Positions 1 to 9,588 of a stretch of 23,272 nucleotides of DNA are shown here, one piece after another. Both the position numbers and the translations under genes were made by a program. Positions within the stretch are counted from its first letter, which is position 1. Each line of letters opens with the position of its first letter. Below the pieces are notes generated by a model. It ran no database searches. It saw nothing but the letters and a program-made list of their open reading frames with translations, and was not told the origin of the DNA. Source of the stretch: a virus; IMG/VR virus record IMGVR_UViG_3300028557_000198, positions 1 to 23,272 of that record; one strand, 5' to 3'.

Positions 1-601
1 CTTGAGCACCTATAGTGCCTTGAGCACCTATAGTTCCTTGAGTTCCCTGTATACCTGTTCCACCTGTAAACCCCTGTAAGCCTTGTAAGCCTTGAAGACC
101 TTGTAAACCCTGTAAGCCTATAATACCCTGAGTACCTTGAGTACCTTGAGTGCCCTGAAGACCTTGTAGACCTTGAGTTCCCTGTATACCTGTTCCACCT
201 GTAAACCCCTGTAAGCCTTGAAGACCTTGTAAACCCTGACTACCCTGTAAGCCTATAATACCCTGAGTGCCTTGAGTGCCTTGAGTGCCCTGAAGACCTT
301 GTAGACCTTGAGTTCCCTGTATACCTGTTCCACCTGTAAACCCCTGTAAGCCTTGTAAGCCTTGAAGACCTTGTAAACCCTGTAAGCCTATAATACCCTG
401 AGTACCTTGTCTGCCCTGTAAGCCTTGTAGACCTTGAGCACCTATAGTGCCTTGGGAACCTATAGTTCCTTGAGCTCCTGTAGTACCTTGTGTTCCTTGT
501 CTACCCTGTAAGCCTTGAACACCTTGCAGGCCTTGAACACCTTGAACACCTTGAACACCTTGAGGTCCTAATGCTCCAGTACCGCTAAAAATTAATGCCA
601 T
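1..601 (-). CDS. Collagen-like repeat protein, 3' end beyond window (partial)
   Basis: The frame opens with ATG at 601 and stays open to the left edge, about 200 codons, so the C-terminus is missing. It begins MALIFSGTGALGPQG and at once enters Gly-X-Y triplets, mostly GVQ, GLQ and GTQ, with GTI/GSQ and a recurring GFTGGTGIQG variant. There is no globular N-terminal domain, unlike the larger collagen gene in this window. The start lies three bases after the stop of the 246-aa gene, which suggests one transcript. Collagen-like triplet proteins in tailed phages are usually trimeric fibres of the tail or capsid, so a virion fibre role is inferred. The missing C-terminus would show whether it carries a receptor-binding or trimerisation domain. 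Confidence 0.85.
   Translation of the reverse strand, partial: MALIFSGTGALGPQGVQGVQGVQGLQGVQGLQGRQGTQGTTGAQGTIGSQGTIGAQGLQGLQGRQGTQGIIGLQGLQGLQGLQGLQGFTGGTGIQGTQGLQGLQGTQGTQGTQGIIGLQGSQGLQGLQGLQGFTGGTGIQGTQGLQGLQGTQGTQGTQGIIGLQGLQGLQGLQGLQGFTGGTGIQGTQGTIGAQGTIGAQ
41..445 (-). repeat. 135-bp higher-order repeat, three copies
   Basis: Inside the partial collagen gene a block beginning agttccctgtatacctg recurs at 41, 176 and 311, exactly 135 bases (45 codons, 15 triplets) apart. The first 99 bases of copies 1 and 3 are identical. Copy 2 has the same ends but a shuffled order of triplets in the middle. Copy 3 diverges after about 409. The near-identity at the DNA level points to recent duplication or gene conversion. 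Confidence 0.9.
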
Positions 602-604
602 AGC

Positions 605-1345
605 TTACACCCCCTCCCAGAATATATATTGAGCTAAAACTCCTGCTGTAGTATTAACAGATATGTCTCCTTTGTATCTGTCATCAGAAAATTTTTCTCC
701 TCTACCGTCTCCAACAGCTGTTCCGGGGTATAAAACAAAATTAAACGATGTTGGGTTACACCCTAGACCATATTTGACAAATAAAGGACTAGTACCTAGA
801 TTATGACCGAATAAAGTAATTCTGTTAGCATTAGCTGATAATACCTGAACACCGGTACCTGAAGCTACTGTACCTGTAGTTTCACCCGAAAGGTAATTAG
901 AGATAGAGGCATAACCAACATCAAAAATAGTTACACTGTCAATATCTTTATCTAAGTCTCCCTGCAACGCAACAGCTCCTCCTGTTTGTATGTCTATGGT
1001 AAGAGGTGCATTGACCCCGGTTAGAGAAGGTACTGCAGATACTGAAGTAACTGGGGAGTAGGTAGTAGCATCTTGATATACCCCAAAGAGTGGTTCAAAA
1101 AAATCATCTAAAAAGATCTGCAAACTATCAGACGCCCCCATTGATGTAGTATCAGCAGATAGAGTTATAACATTATTAACTATATTAGCCCCTGCTGCGG
1201 GGTCGGCAAAATTATAGATAATAGTATTAGTTGCTACATTAGTTATAAGCAATAATTGCTCTAAAGTTATATTGGTAGTAAAACCAGATAAAAATACCTG
1301 CTTTGTAGATGGCGAAAATGAGTATCTATTTGCTAAAACTTTCAT
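605..1345 (-). CDS. Putative virion structural / fibre-associated protein
   Basis: This 246-aa protein has no signal peptide or membrane segment and is rich in Thr, Ser, Val and Gly with alternating hydrophobic residues, as in beta-structured phage fibre proteins. The C-terminal third (about residues 165-246) carries ANANRITLFGHNLGTSPLFV, then an FNFVLYPG stretch and a DDRYKGDISV stretch. This resembles a beta-sandwich domain I recall at the ends of neck or tail proteins in marine phages; that match is from memory and unconfirmed. It lies between the two collagen-like genes on the same strand, with a late-promoter-like octamer ten bases before its ATG and only three bases before the next start. 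A virion attachment or tip function is inferred; the exact role is unknown. Confidence 0.75.
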   Translation of the reverse strand: MKVLANRYSFSPSTKQVFLSGFTTNITLEQLLLITNVATNTIIYNFADPAAGANIVNNVITLSADTTSMGASDSLQIFLDDFFEPLFGVYQDATTYSPVTSVSAVPSLTGVNAPLTIDIQTGGAVALQGDLDKDIDSVTIFDVGYASISNYLSGETTGTVASGTGVQVLSANANRITLFGHNLGTSPLFVKYGLGCNPTSFNFVLYPGTAVGDGRGEKFSDDRYKGDISVNTTAGVLAQYIFWEGV

Positions 1346-1355
1346 TAACTTATAT

Positions 1356-1363
1356 TATTTATA
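1356..1363 (-). promoter_or_regulatory. T4-like late promoter octamer TATAAATA
   Basis: The minus strand reads TATAAATA, identical to the T4 late promoter consensus, with ten bases between it and the ATG at 1345. It overlaps the last codons of the large collagen gene, so the 246-aa gene may have its own late transcript. The leader would be only a few bases long. Confidence 0.6.
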
Positions 1364-4300
1364 GCGCTATAGAGAAAGCTATAGCTTGGTTTCTTGAAAT
1401 CCATTCACCGGAATTGCCCTGTTGGGCGTAGACGGTACCAGTGGCTGAAAGATTACCTGAAAGGGTAAGAGTTACATTAGGTTGTACTCCAATACCTAGT
1501 CTAGTATTAGCAGCATCAAAAATAAGAGCAGGTACCCCTGAGCGAATTCTAGGTGTTGACAGATCTCCACTTTGTACAAATATTGGATAGTGAAGAGTTC
1601 CAGTAGTAGTTGCTGTTGGAGTTATAACACCTGTTGGCCCTTGAACCCCCTGAGTTCCTTGTCTGCCTTGTAACCCTTGAGAGCCCTGAGAGCCTGTTGC
1701 TCCCTGAGACCCTATAGTGCCTTGAGTTCCCTGTAACCCTTGAGAGCCCTGAGAGCCTAAAGTGCCTTGAGTTCCCTGTCTACCTTGCAAGCCTTGAAGA
1801 CCTTGAGTGCCTTGAGTTCCTTGAATACCAGATAAACCGACACTACCAGTAAATCCTTGTAGTCCTTGGGTGCCCTGAAGGCCTTGTCTGCCTTGTAGAC
1901 CTTGGGTACCCTGAGAGCCTGTAGCACCCTGAGAGCCTGTAGCACCTTGAGAGCCTACAATTCCCTGAGACCCGATAATGCCCTGCAAGCCTTGAAGACC
2001 CTGTAAGCCTTGAGAGCCTGTAGCTCCTTGAGAACCTATGATACCCTGAGAGCCAATAGTGCCTTGAAGACCTTGAGTTCCTTGTCTACCTTGTAAGCCT
2101 TGAAGACCTTGACTGCCTTGAGAACCTATAGCTCCTTGAGAACCTATAACTCCTTGAGTGCCCTGTACACCTTGCAAGCCTTGAAGACCTTGACTGCCTT
2201 GAGAACCTATAGTTCCTTGAGAACCTATAATACCTTGAGTTCCTTGTCTGCCCTGAAGTCCTTGTAAGCCTTGTAGACCTTGACTGCCTTGAGAACCTGT
2301 AGCTCCTTGAGAGCCTATAACCCCTTGAGTGCCTTGTAAGCCTTGATTACCTTGAAGTCCTTGAGGCCCTATAATCCCTTGAGTTCCTTGAGTGCCCTGC
2401 AAGCCTTGAAGACCTTGAAGGCCTTGATTACCTTGCAACCCCTGAAGGCCCTGACTACCTTGAGAGCCTATAACCCCTTGAGTGCCCTGTACGCCTTGCA
2501 AGCCTTGAAGACCTTGAGTTCCTTGATTACCCTGAGAACCTACAACCCCTTGAGTGCCCTGTACGCCTTGCAAGCCTTGAAGACCTTGAGTTCCTTGATT
2601 ACCCTGAGAACCTACAACCCCTTGAGTTCCTTGTCTGCCCTGAAGTCCTTGTAAGCCTTGTGCACCCTGTAAGCCTTGTGCGCCCTGTAAGCCTTGAGCA
2701 CCTTGGGAACCTATTATACCTTGTAAGCCCTGTAAACCTTGCAGGCCTTGAAGCCCCTGGCTACCCTGAGGCCCTATAATACCTTGAGTTCCCTGTAAGC
2801 CTTGAGTTCCCTGTAAGCCTTGACTGCCTTGAGAGCCTATAATTCCCTGTGTTCCTTGTCTACCTTGTAATCCCTGTAAGCCTTGAAGCCCCTGACTACC
2901 TTGAGAACCTATAACACCCTGAGTTCCCTGTAAGCCTTGAAGGCCTTGAACACCTTGTGTACCTTGAAGACCTTGAACTCCTTGTAAGCCTTGAACACCT
3001 TGTGTACCTTGTAGACCTTGTGTACCCTGAGAGCCTTGAGCTGCCGCCTGCCCTTCTCTGCCTTGTAAGCCTTGCAGGCCTTGAAGACCCTGTAAACCTT
3101 GCAAGCCTTGAAGCCCCTGGCTACCCTGAGAACCTGTAGAGCCTTGCGTGCCTTGCGTGCCTTGAAGACCTTGTAAGCCCTGTAGTCCCTGTAAGCCTTG
3201 AGTTCCCTGTAAGCCTTGAGTCCCTTGTGTCCCTTGAGCTCCCGTAGTTCCCTGTGTACCTTGTAAGCCTTGAGTTCCCTGGGAACCTTGAGCAGCTGCT
3301 TGTCCTTCTTTACCCTGTAAGCCTTGAAGACCTTGAAGACCCTGACTACCCTGGGAACCAATAACACCCTGAGGACCTATAATACCTTGAGTTCCTTGTC
3401 TACCTTGAACCCCTTGTAGTCCTTGTAGACCTTGAGTTCCTTGAGATCCTATAGCACCTTGAGCTCCAATAAAACCAGAAACACCTTGAGTACCTTGAAC
3501 TCCCTGCAAACCTTGAGTACCTTGAACACCTTGAGTACCTTGAACACCTTGAAGGCCTTGCAGTCCTTGAGATCCTATAGTCCCTTGGATCCCTTGAGTT
3601 CCCTGCAAACCCTGTAAACCTTGGGTACCCTGAATACCTATAATACCCTGGGAACCAATAGTGCCTTGTAAACCTTGCAATCCTTGTAATCCCTGCAAAC
3701 CTTGAGCACCTTGGGAACCTATTGTACCTTGAACGCCTTGAACGCCTTGAACGCCTTGCAAACCTTGAACACCTTGCAAACCCTGAAGTCCTTGCAACCC
3801 CTGAGAGCCTATAATACCTTGTAGGCCCTGAAGACCTTGTAGGCCTTGACTGCCTTGAGAACCTATTATACCTTGAGTGCCTTGAACTCCTTGTAAGCCT
3901 TGAACTCCCTGAAGACCTTGAAGCCCTTGAATACCGATAACGCCTTGCAAACCTTGTAAACCCTGAAGTCCTTGAACACCCTGAAGACCTTGTAAACCTT
4001 GAGAACCTATAACCCCTTGTACGCCCTGAATACCTTGAGTCCCTTGAACTCCCTGAATACCTTGAGTTCCTTGAACACCTTGTAAGCCTTGAACACCTTG
4101 TAAGCCTTGTAGCCCTTGTAAGCCCTGAAGGCCCTGTGTGCCTTGTATGCCTTGAGAGCCTATAGTCCCTTGGATCCCTTGATCACCTTGTAAACCTTGA
4201 AGACCTTGTAAACCTTGAAGACCTTGTAAGCCTTGTGTGCCTTGAGAGCCTATACTTCCCTGAACACCCTGAGAACCTATAGTGCCTTGAAGACCTTGTA

Positions 4301-7300
4301 AGCCTTGAACTCCTTGTAGACCTTGTAGACCTTGTAACCCTTGAGTTCCTTGAGAGCCTTCAACTCCTTGAGAGCCTATAATACCCTGTAGACCCTGAAG
4401 ACCTTGTATGCCTTGAGTACCTTGATCTCCTTGTAAGCCTTGAAGGCCTTGTAATCCTTGAAGACCTTGTAGACCCTGTGTGCCTTGAGAGCCTATTATA
4501 CCTTGAGTTCCCTGTGTGCCTTGAGAGCCCACTGTTCCCTGAACCCCTTGAGAGCCTATAGTACCTTGTAAACCTTGAACACCTTGTAAGCCTTGAAGAC
4601 CTTGTAAGCCTTGTGTACCTTGAGAGCCTATACTTCCCTGAACGCCTGATTCACCTGTACCTCCAGTAATACCTTGAACACCTTGAGAGCCTTGAAGACC
4701 TTGCAAGCCTTGAAGGCCTTGCAGCCCTTGAGTGCCTTGAATACCAATCTCTCCTTGAAGACCTTGTAAGCCTTGAAGACCTTGCAGGCCCTGTAGTCCT
4801 TGAAGACCTTGAGTACCTTGAACACCAATCTCTCCTTGTAAGCCTTGAATGCCCTGTAGTCCCTGAAGGCCTTGACTGCCTTGTAGTCCTTGTAAGCCTT
4901 GCAAACCTTGAAGTCCTTGAGTGCCTTGTAAACCTTGCGGCCCTATTATACCTTGAACACCTTGAAGTCCCTGTAAGCCTTGTGTGCCTTGAGTACCTTG
5001 ATCACCATCGAAACCTATCGTACCCTGGGTACCTTGTAAACCTTGAGAACCTATAACCCCTTGAAGACCTTGTGTTCCTTGAAAACCTATAACACCCTGT
5101 GTACCTTGAGCCCCGATCTCGCCTTGTAAGCCTTGTAACCCTTGAGTTCCTTGTAAGCCTTGAGAGCCTGTAATACCTTGAGAACCTATAGTTCCTTGTA
5201 GACCTTGAGAACCTATAGATCCCTGTACGCCTTGATCCCCTATAAGTCCTTGTAAGCCTTGAATACCTTGAGATCCCTGAACACCTTGTTCACCAAATAT
5301 GCCTTGTAAGCCCTGAATGCCTTGCAGACCTTGAAGACCTTGTGTGCCTTGATCCCCTAATAGCCCTTGAAGCCCTTGAAGACCTTGAGATCCCTGAACC
5401 CCTTGTTCGCCCAATATACCCTGTAAGCCTTGAGTGCCTTGTAAACCCTGAATGCCTTGTAAGCCCTGTGTACCTTGTAAGCCCTGTGTACCTTGCAGGC
5501 CTATAGTCCCTTGTAGACCTTGAGAGCCTATTACACCCTGCAAGCCCTGAAGACCTTGCAAGCCTTGAGAACCCTGAAACCCTAAATTGCCTTGTAAGCC
5601 TTGAGGGCCTATAGTTCCTTGTAACCCTTGCAAGCCCTGAAGACCTTGCAAACCCTGAAGACCTTGAAGTCCTAACGCCCCTTGTAGGCCTTGAGAGCCT
5701 ATAGAACCTTGTAAGCCTTGTGTACCCTGAAAGCCAGAAAGACCAGTACTACCTGTACTGCCTTGAATACCCTGAGAGCCTATAGTTCCCTGGGTACCGA
5801 TTCCTCCTGTCTCTCCTGAGGTTCCTTGAGTGCCTTGGCGCCCTAAAGTGCCCTGGGTACCTTGAGTGCCGTCAATACCTGCTGTACCTGTAGCACCTCG
5901 CAGACCTTGAGTGCCTTGAGTGCCTTGTGCTCCTTGAATACCTAGTAAGCCCTGAACTCCCTGTATGCTAAGGCCTGAAAGACCTAAAGTTCCTTGCACA
6001 CCTTGTAATCCTTGAATACCAGATAGTCCTTGAATGCCTATAACACCTTGAAGACCTTGTACCCCTTGAGTACCTTGAGTGCCCTGCAGACCCTGAGTTC
6101 CCTGAACCCCTGATAACCCTTGTAGACCCTGTGTGCCTTGCGTACCCTGGAGTCCCTGTAACCCCTGAAGACCTTGTAAGCCTTGAAGGCCCTGCAACCC
6201 CTGCAAACCCTGCAGGCCTTGTGCACCTTGAGGGCCTTGTAGACCTTGAGTACCTTGAGTGCCTTGTGCACCTTGAACTCCTTGTATGCCCTGTAAGCCT
6301 TGTATGCCCTGTAAGCCTTGAGATCCCTGTGACCCCTGTAAACCTAATGGTCCTTGAAGTCCTTGAGTACCTGATAACCCCTGTATGCCCAACATACCCT
6401 GAACTCCTTGAACACCTTGAGATCCCTGCAACCCCAGAACACCTTGAAGTCCTTGCGTACCTTGTAACCCTTGTGTTCCTTGTAGGCCCTGATTACCTTG
6501 TAAACCTTGTATGCCTTGAAGCCCCTGTAACCCTAGTGTTCCTTGTACACCTAAAGCGCCCTGTAAGCCTTGAACTCCTTGTAAACCCTGAAGACCTTGA
6601 GTTCCTTGAGTTCCTTGATTTCCTATAATTCCTTGAAGTCCTTGTAAGCCCTGAACACCTTGAGTGCCCTGTAAGCCTTGAACACCTTGAGCGCCTTGTA
6701 AGCCTTGAACACCTTGAGTGCCCTGTAAGCCTTGAAGCCCCTGTAAACCTTGCAAGCCTTGAAGCCCCTGACTACCTTGAGAGCCTATTAATCCTTGAAC
6801 ACCTTGAACCCCCTGAATTCCTTGTTCTCCAGCAACACCTTGTACACCCTGTATACTTGTAATATTAGTACTAAATGTTATTGTTTGAGGTAAAACGCTC
6901 GGGTCAGTAGTTATAGAGATATTATCTCCGGGTATAAAAATTACCGTATCAAGACCTAAAGCAGTTAAAGGAGGTGAAGTAATATCATAGCCACTTACCT
7001 CCCAAAATTTAAATGTACTATTTAAACCTATCTTAACAGCACCGCTACTTAAATCTATAACATCAAAACCTGAATTGTCATCAAAACGAAGAGCACTAAT
7101 ACCGGTTAATACATTAAAAATATTATCGTTATTAATTTTACTTACTTCAAAGGTATTATTATTATTACCGATACCAGGTATACCTTGAGGTCCTGGAGGA
7201 CCTTGAGGGAATGAATACTCAATAACTGTAGACTCAGCTGATACCAACGCCACATTAACATTTACATTCTCGACAGTTGTAGAGAGATCTATTAAAAAGG

Positions 7301-7313
7301 TATCAGCAGCCAT
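1359..7313 (-). CDS. Giant glutamine-rich collagen-like fibre protein
   Basis: This 1984-aa protein has three parts. Residues 1-152 form a non-repetitive, beta-rich N-terminal region with a short [10 protein letters not shown] collagen motif at 38-47. Residues about 153-1895 are some 580 Gly-X-Y triplets in which Y is mostly Gln and X is Leu, Thr, Val, Ile or Ser. The last 89 residues are a non-repetitive tail containing [21 protein letters not shown], a pattern typical of phage fibre C-termini. Proline is almost absent from the triplets. The start follows the stop of the 113-aa gene after a single base, in a run led by the portal gene. Long collagen-like stalks are known in phage tail and capsid fibres; an extended trimeric fibre is inferred. 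The attachment site on the virion and the receptor cannot be told from sequence. Confidence 0.9.
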   Translation of the reverse strand: MAADTFLIDLSTTVENVNVNVALVSAESTVIEYSFPQGPPGPQGIPGIGNNNNTFEVSKINNDNIFNVLTGISALRFDDNSGFDVIDLSSGAVKIGLNSTFKFWEVSGYDITSPPLTALGLDTVIFIPGDNISITTDPSVLPQTITFSTNITSIQGVQGVAGEQGIQGVQGVQGLIGSQGSQGLQGLQGLQGLQGLQGTQGVQGLQGAQGVQGLQGTQGVQGLQGLQGIIGNQGTQGTQGLQGLQGVQGLQGALGVQGTLGLQGLQGIQGLQGNQGLQGTQGLQGTQGLQGVLGLQGSQGVQGVQGMLGIQGLSGTQGLQGPLGLQGSQGSQGLQGIQGLQGIQGVQGAQGTQGTQGLQGPQGAQGLQGLQGLQGLQGLQGLQGLQGLQGTQGTQGLQGLSGVQGTQGLQGTQGTQGVQGLQGVIGIQGLSGIQGLQGVQGTLGLSGLSIQGVQGLLGIQGAQGTQGTQGLRGATGTAGIDGTQGTQGTLGRQGTQGTSGETGGIGTQGTIGSQGIQGSTGSTGLSGFQGTQGLQGSIGSQGLQGALGLQGLQGLQGLQGLQGLQGTIGPQGLQGNLGFQGSQGLQGLQGLQGVIGSQGLQGTIGLQGTQGLQGTQGLQGIQGLQGTQGLQGILGEQGVQGSQGLQGLQGLLGDQGTQGLQGLQGIQGLQGIFGEQGVQGSQGIQGLQGLIGDQGVQGSIGSQGLQGTIGSQGITGSQGLQGTQGLQGLQGEIGAQGTQGVIGFQGTQGLQGVIGSQGLQGTQGTIGFDGDQGTQGTQGLQGLQGVQGIIGPQGLQGTQGLQGLQGLQGLQGSQGLQGLQGIQGLQGEIGVQGTQGLQGLQGLQGLQGLQGLQGEIGIQGTQGLQGLQGLQGLQGSQGVQGITGGTGESGVQGSIGSQGTQGLQGLQGLQGVQGLQGTIGSQGVQGTVGSQGTQGTQGIIGSQGTQGLQGLQGLQGLQGLQGDQGTQGIQGLQGLQGIIGSQGVEGSQGTQGLQGLQGLQGVQGLQGLQGTIGSQGVQGSIGSQGTQGLQGLQGLQGLQGLQGDQGIQGTIGSQGIQGTQGLQGLQGLQGLQGVQGLQGVQGTQGIQGVQGTQGIQGVQGVIGSQGLQGLQGVQGLQGLQGLQGVIGIQGLQGLQGVQGLQGVQGTQGIIGSQGSQGLQGLQGLQGIIGSQGLQGLQGLQGVQGLQGVQGVQGVQGTIGSQGAQGLQGLQGLQGLQGTIGSQGIIGIQGTQGLQGLQGTQGIQGTIGSQGLQGLQGVQGTQGVQGTQGLQGVQGTQGVSGFIGAQGAIGSQGTQGLQGLQGVQGRQGTQGIIGPQGVIGSQGSQGLQGLQGLQGKEGQAAAQGSQGTQGLQGTQGTTGAQGTQGTQGLQGTQGLQGLQGLQGLQGTQGTQGSTGSQGSQGLQGLQGLQGLQGLQGLQGREGQAAAQGSQGTQGLQGTQGVQGLQGVQGLQGTQGVQGLQGLQGTQGVIGSQGSQGLQGLQGLQGRQGTQGIIGSQGSQGLQGTQGLQGTQGIIGPQGSQGLQGLQGLQGLQGIIGSQGAQGLQGAQGLQGAQGLQGLQGRQGTQGVVGSQGNQGTQGLQGLQGVQGTQGVVGSQGNQGTQGLQGLQGVQGTQGVIGSQGSQGLQGLQGNQGLQGLQGLQGTQGTQGIIGPQGLQGNQGLQGTQGVIGSQGATGSQGSQGLQGLQGLQGRQGTQGIIGSQGTIGSQGSQGLQGLQGVQGTQGVIGSQGAIGSQGSQGLQGLQGRQGTQGLQGTIGSQGIIGSQGATGSQGLQGLQGLQGIIGSQGIVGSQGATGSQGATGSQGTQGLQGRQGLQGTQGLQGFTGSVGLSGIQGTQGTQGLQGLQGRQGTQGTLGSQGSQGLQGTQGTIGSQGATGSQGSQGLQGRQGTQGVQGPTGVITPTATTTGTLHYPIFVQSGDLSTPRIRSGVPALIFDAANTRLGIGVQPNVTLTLSGNLSATGTVYAQQGNSGEWISRNQAIAFSIAL
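1629..6857 (-). repeat. 9-bp periodic Gly-X-Gln coding array
   Basis: About 5.2 kb is built from nine-base units of the type GGN-NNN-CAR on the coding strand. The plus strand therefore shows endless ccttg/ccctg steps. Units group into longer modules of roughly 24-27 residues, in which a G[TVI]IGSQG segment follows several GLQ triplets. Synonymous Gly and Gln codons vary from unit to unit. Reading frames seen on the opposite strand here are by-products of the periodicity. Confidence 0.95.
2472..2615 (-). repeat. Perfect 72-bp tandem duplication in collagen gene
   Basis: Bases 2472-2543 and 2544-2615 are identical. Each codes for 24 residues (eight triplets, including [10 protein letters not shown]). 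A third copy starts at 2616 but diverges after about 11 bases. The lack of any synonymous difference implies a very recent duplication. Confidence 0.93.
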
Positions 7314-7314
7314 A

Positions 7315-7656
7315 TTATTTGGTTATATCAAAATAAATTTCCCACTTACCTTCCATATAAGTCTTTATAATACCTGTGGGATAGGTTATTTGAATATCAT
7401 ATAAATATGTTGCAGGGGGTATATCGATGACGATAGCGGGAATAGTAAATGCTGAAAGAGAAGGTAAAACAGAAATAGTAGATGTGGTTGTTGATAGAGA
7501 GAAAGCGGGCGGAGAATCATAATCTTCTCTTAACTCTATTGTTATAATAGTGTTAGAAAGATTTACAGGTACACCATTGACTGAAATACCAATAGAATTA
7601 ATTCCGTCCCAAGTATCACCCCTTCTGTGTCTAGGAAAGTTATAGGTGTAGGCCAT
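7315..7656 (-). CDS. Small beta-rich tail/baseplate-type protein
   Basis: This 113-aa protein begins [19 protein letters not shown], followed by short beta strands, [14 protein letters not shown], and a C-terminal [22 protein letters not shown]. The layout (an opening GDTW-like motif, then strands ending in a GKW segment) resembles small Ig-like or BppU N-terminal-like domains found in phage baseplate and fibre genes. That family match is from memory. The gene lies between the portal gene and the giant collagen gene, with a late-promoter-like octamer seven bases upstream and a one-base gap to the collagen start. It may adapt the collagen fibre to the virion; this is inference from position only. 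Confidence 0.7.
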   Translation of the reverse strand: MAYTYNFPRHRRGDTWDGINSIGISVNGVPVNLSNTIITIELREDYDSPPAFSLSTTTSTISVLPSLSAFTIPAIVIDIPPATYLYDIQITYPTGIIKTYMEGKWEIYFDITK

Positions 7657-7663
7657 ATACCTA

Positions 7664-7671
7664 TATTTATG
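7664..7671 (-). promoter_or_regulatory. Late promoter-like octamer CATAAATA
   Basis: The minus strand reads CATAAATA, one base from the T4 late consensus, seven bases before the ATG at 7656. It lies in the short gap between the portal stop and the next gene. It could drive the 113-aa gene and the collagen gene. A TAGG between it and the ATG may act as a weak ribosome site. Confidence 0.5.
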
Positions 7672-7674
7672 GGT

Positions 7675-9582
7675 TTACGCTGGAGGAGTTGAAGGTGTTG
7701 AAGCTCCTGTAGCCTGGGTTGGTGGTCCGGATTCTGGGGGTGCTCCTGCTCCGGCTTCTGCACCAGGCCCTGCCGCTCCTGTCTCTACCCCGGCTTCAGG
7801 TGCCGGAGCTGTTCCTCCAAATTCAGGAATCTCAGAACCTCCTCCACCGCCTCCGCCGAGTGCTGGTGCCCCTCCTGCCATCTCTCCTCCTTCAGGGGCA
7901 ACCCCGGCCTGGGCAGCCATTTGCTCTCTCCAGTTCGGTCCCATATTCTGAATCTGTGAAAGCTCCCACAACATAGCAGAATCTTTTCGAAGCCATTCTC
8001 TATTCTCTTTCATCTGTTCATCTGACCACTGTAAATAATATTTTTGTGAATAAGATTTAGCTATAGAATCGTTTTGAGTTGCTGAGTTAAAGTTTTCAAA
8101 CTTCATTTGCAGCAATTGCTGATCTCTCATTGCCATGAACGAGGTAGGAACATTGAACTCAACCTGTACAGCACGCTCTCTGAGTTTGTACTGCTTCCAA
8201 AAACCCTTCATCTTCAAATGCGCAATAAAGGTGTCTCGAATACCCATTGCAAATTGTCTTTGAATGCGCATTACAAAGCGAGCAAACCTTAGCTCTTCTC
8301 TTGTAATCTCAGCTCCGTCCTTAAACACTCCTCCATCCTCTGACATAAAACGTGAGGTAGGCACTTTAAGAGAGTTATAAAGCTTCTTAAGGAAGTAATT
8401 TAAGTCATCAAGCTGTCCTAAATTCTGACCTGCAGGAAGAGAATCAACAGTAGAACCATTGCCCTGGGCATCTTTAGTAAACCAATACGCATCGAGCATG
8501 GATTGAGGATCATAGATATTAGTAACCCGGCCTCCTGAGCCTTGCGATGAATCAAAATTCTTCTTAGTCCAATACGACTGCATGAGACGTTTGAGATAAG
8601 CCTCAGCCTTAGGTGGTGGCATGGAACCGGTGTAGATAGTAAAGCGAAGACGCTCAGGTGCTCTTACAAGTCTGTAAATAACAATTGAGTCCTCAACAAG
8701 TGATAACTGACGGTAAGCTCTCTTTGCATTCTCAATAAAGGGCAGACGGATTGACTTATACTCGTTCCAGATACCAGAGTTAATATAAGTGACCTGAGCT
8801 TTGTTCATGAAGAACAATTCTTCTTGATCCTTACGATTCATTGATGTAGCCGGACCTACAACGGGCTTACGAATTAAAAAGCCTTTAACCATTTCATTCT
8901 GAACGTTCTGATAAACAGGGTTAATAAGTTCAGAAGGAATAGAGACAAGACCCACTATACCTAAATCCTTCTTATCATCTAAAATAATATTCTCAAAATA
9001 TAACTCCCCGTCAATAAGAAACTGTCTAAAGTACTCCCAGCCTTTGTCCTCTAAGTCAAATATTTCAATAAACTTCTTATACTCTTTCTCAACTGTATCC
9101 TTAACCTCTTTACTATAATCCCCTCTTAAATTAAACTGTATAATATTATCATTGTCATCCTTAACGATACACTCATCGCAAATCTCGTCGATACAATCTG
9201 CTAGCTCAGCAAAAGCAGCCATACGACGATAATCCTGTAAGCGTCTAGTCTTGTCCTTATCTACATTAGCATAGATAAATGCTTGGTAATCCTTGTTGAG
9301 CGTAATAGCCCCTGGAGCCCCTGGTCCGCCTTGAAAAGAAAGTTCTGGGTCATTTAGGAAAACAGACTGATCTTGAATGATCTCTTCTCTTTTAGGTGCT
9401 GCTCTCTTAAAGTCCTGGAACCTTGGGTTCCGTTGCATCATTGAGTCTAAGATTTGATAAGCATATGGGAGCCGAGAAACAAAAGCACCAAGTAAAGTAG
9501 TTGAGGGAAAGGCCTGATCTTGAACGGGACCGGTAGTGTTCCCAGGGATAGCATTATTATAAGTGTATGCTTGATGAATCAT
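7675..9582 (-). CDS. 20: Portal vertex protein (T4 gp20-like)
   Basis: The 635-aa product would form the dodecameric portal at the unique capsid vertex, through which DNA is packaged and ejected. The core (about residues 30-555) shows hallmark gp20 segments: RRMAAFAELADCIDEICDEC near 119-138, FRQFLIDGELYFENI near 185-199, and the diagnostic RQLSLVEDSIVIYRLVRAPE at 291-310 followed by a PKAEAYLKRLM stretch. T4 gp20 is about 524 aa. The excess here is an N-terminal extension and a low-complexity Gly/Ala/Pro tail (about 556-635) with a run of eight glycines. The ATG at 9582 is preceded by a late-promoter-like octamer. Downstream come fibre genes rather than the prohead protease and scaffold genes that follow gene 20 in T4. 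Confidence 0.96.
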   Translation of the reverse strand: MIHQAYTYNNAIPGNTTGPVQDQAFPSTTLLGAFVSRLPYAYQILDSMMQRNPRFQDFKRAAPKREEIIQDQSVFLNDPELSFQGGPGAPGAITLNKDYQAFIYANVDKDKTRRLQDYRRMAAFAELADCIDEICDECIVKDDNDNIIQFNLRGDYSKEVKDTVEKEYKKFIEIFDLEDKGWEYFRQFLIDGELYFENIILDDKKDLGIVGLVSIPSELINPVYQNVQNEMVKGFLIRKPVVGPATSMNRKDQEELFFMNKAQVTYINSGIWNEYKSIRLPFIENAKRAYRQLSLVEDSIVIYRLVRAPERLRFTIYTGSMPPPKAEAYLKRLMQSYWTKKNFDSSQGSGGRVTNIYDPQSMLDAYWFTKDAQGNGSTVDSLPAGQNLGQLDDLNYFLKKLYNSLKVPTSRFMSEDGGVFKDGAEITREELRFARFVMRIQRQFAMGIRDTFIAHLKMKGFWKQYKLRERAVQVEFNVPTSFMAMRDQQLLQMKFENFNSATQNDSIAKSYSQKYYLQWSDEQMKENREWLRKDSAMLWELSQIQNMGPNWREQMAAQAGVAPEGGEMAGGAPALGGGGGGGSEIPEFGGTAPAPEAGVETGAAGPGAEAGAGAPPESGPPTQATGASTPSTPPA

Positions 9583-9588
9583 TTATAT

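Noticed and set aside
1-601. Evenly spaced short repeats that look like a CRISPR array
   Set aside because: The units are nine bases long without unique spacers, keep one open reading frame and code for Gly-X-Y triplets, so this is protein-coding repetition.
2343-6628. Several open frames of 60-165 codons on both strands inside the collagen array
   Set aside because: They are low-complexity Leu/Lys/Val or Leu/Pro/Glu products of the nine-base periodicity, have no start signals and lie within a fully convincing coding frame.
7400-7407. TATAAATA on the plus strand
   Set aside because: It lies inside the 113-aa gene on the other strand and no plus-strand gene follows, so it is probably a chance hit in AT-rich DNA.
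7563-7976. Frames on both strands over the portal C-terminal tail
   Set aside because: They are shadows of the GC-rich low-complexity tail; the gp20 frame continues without a break to its stop at 7675.
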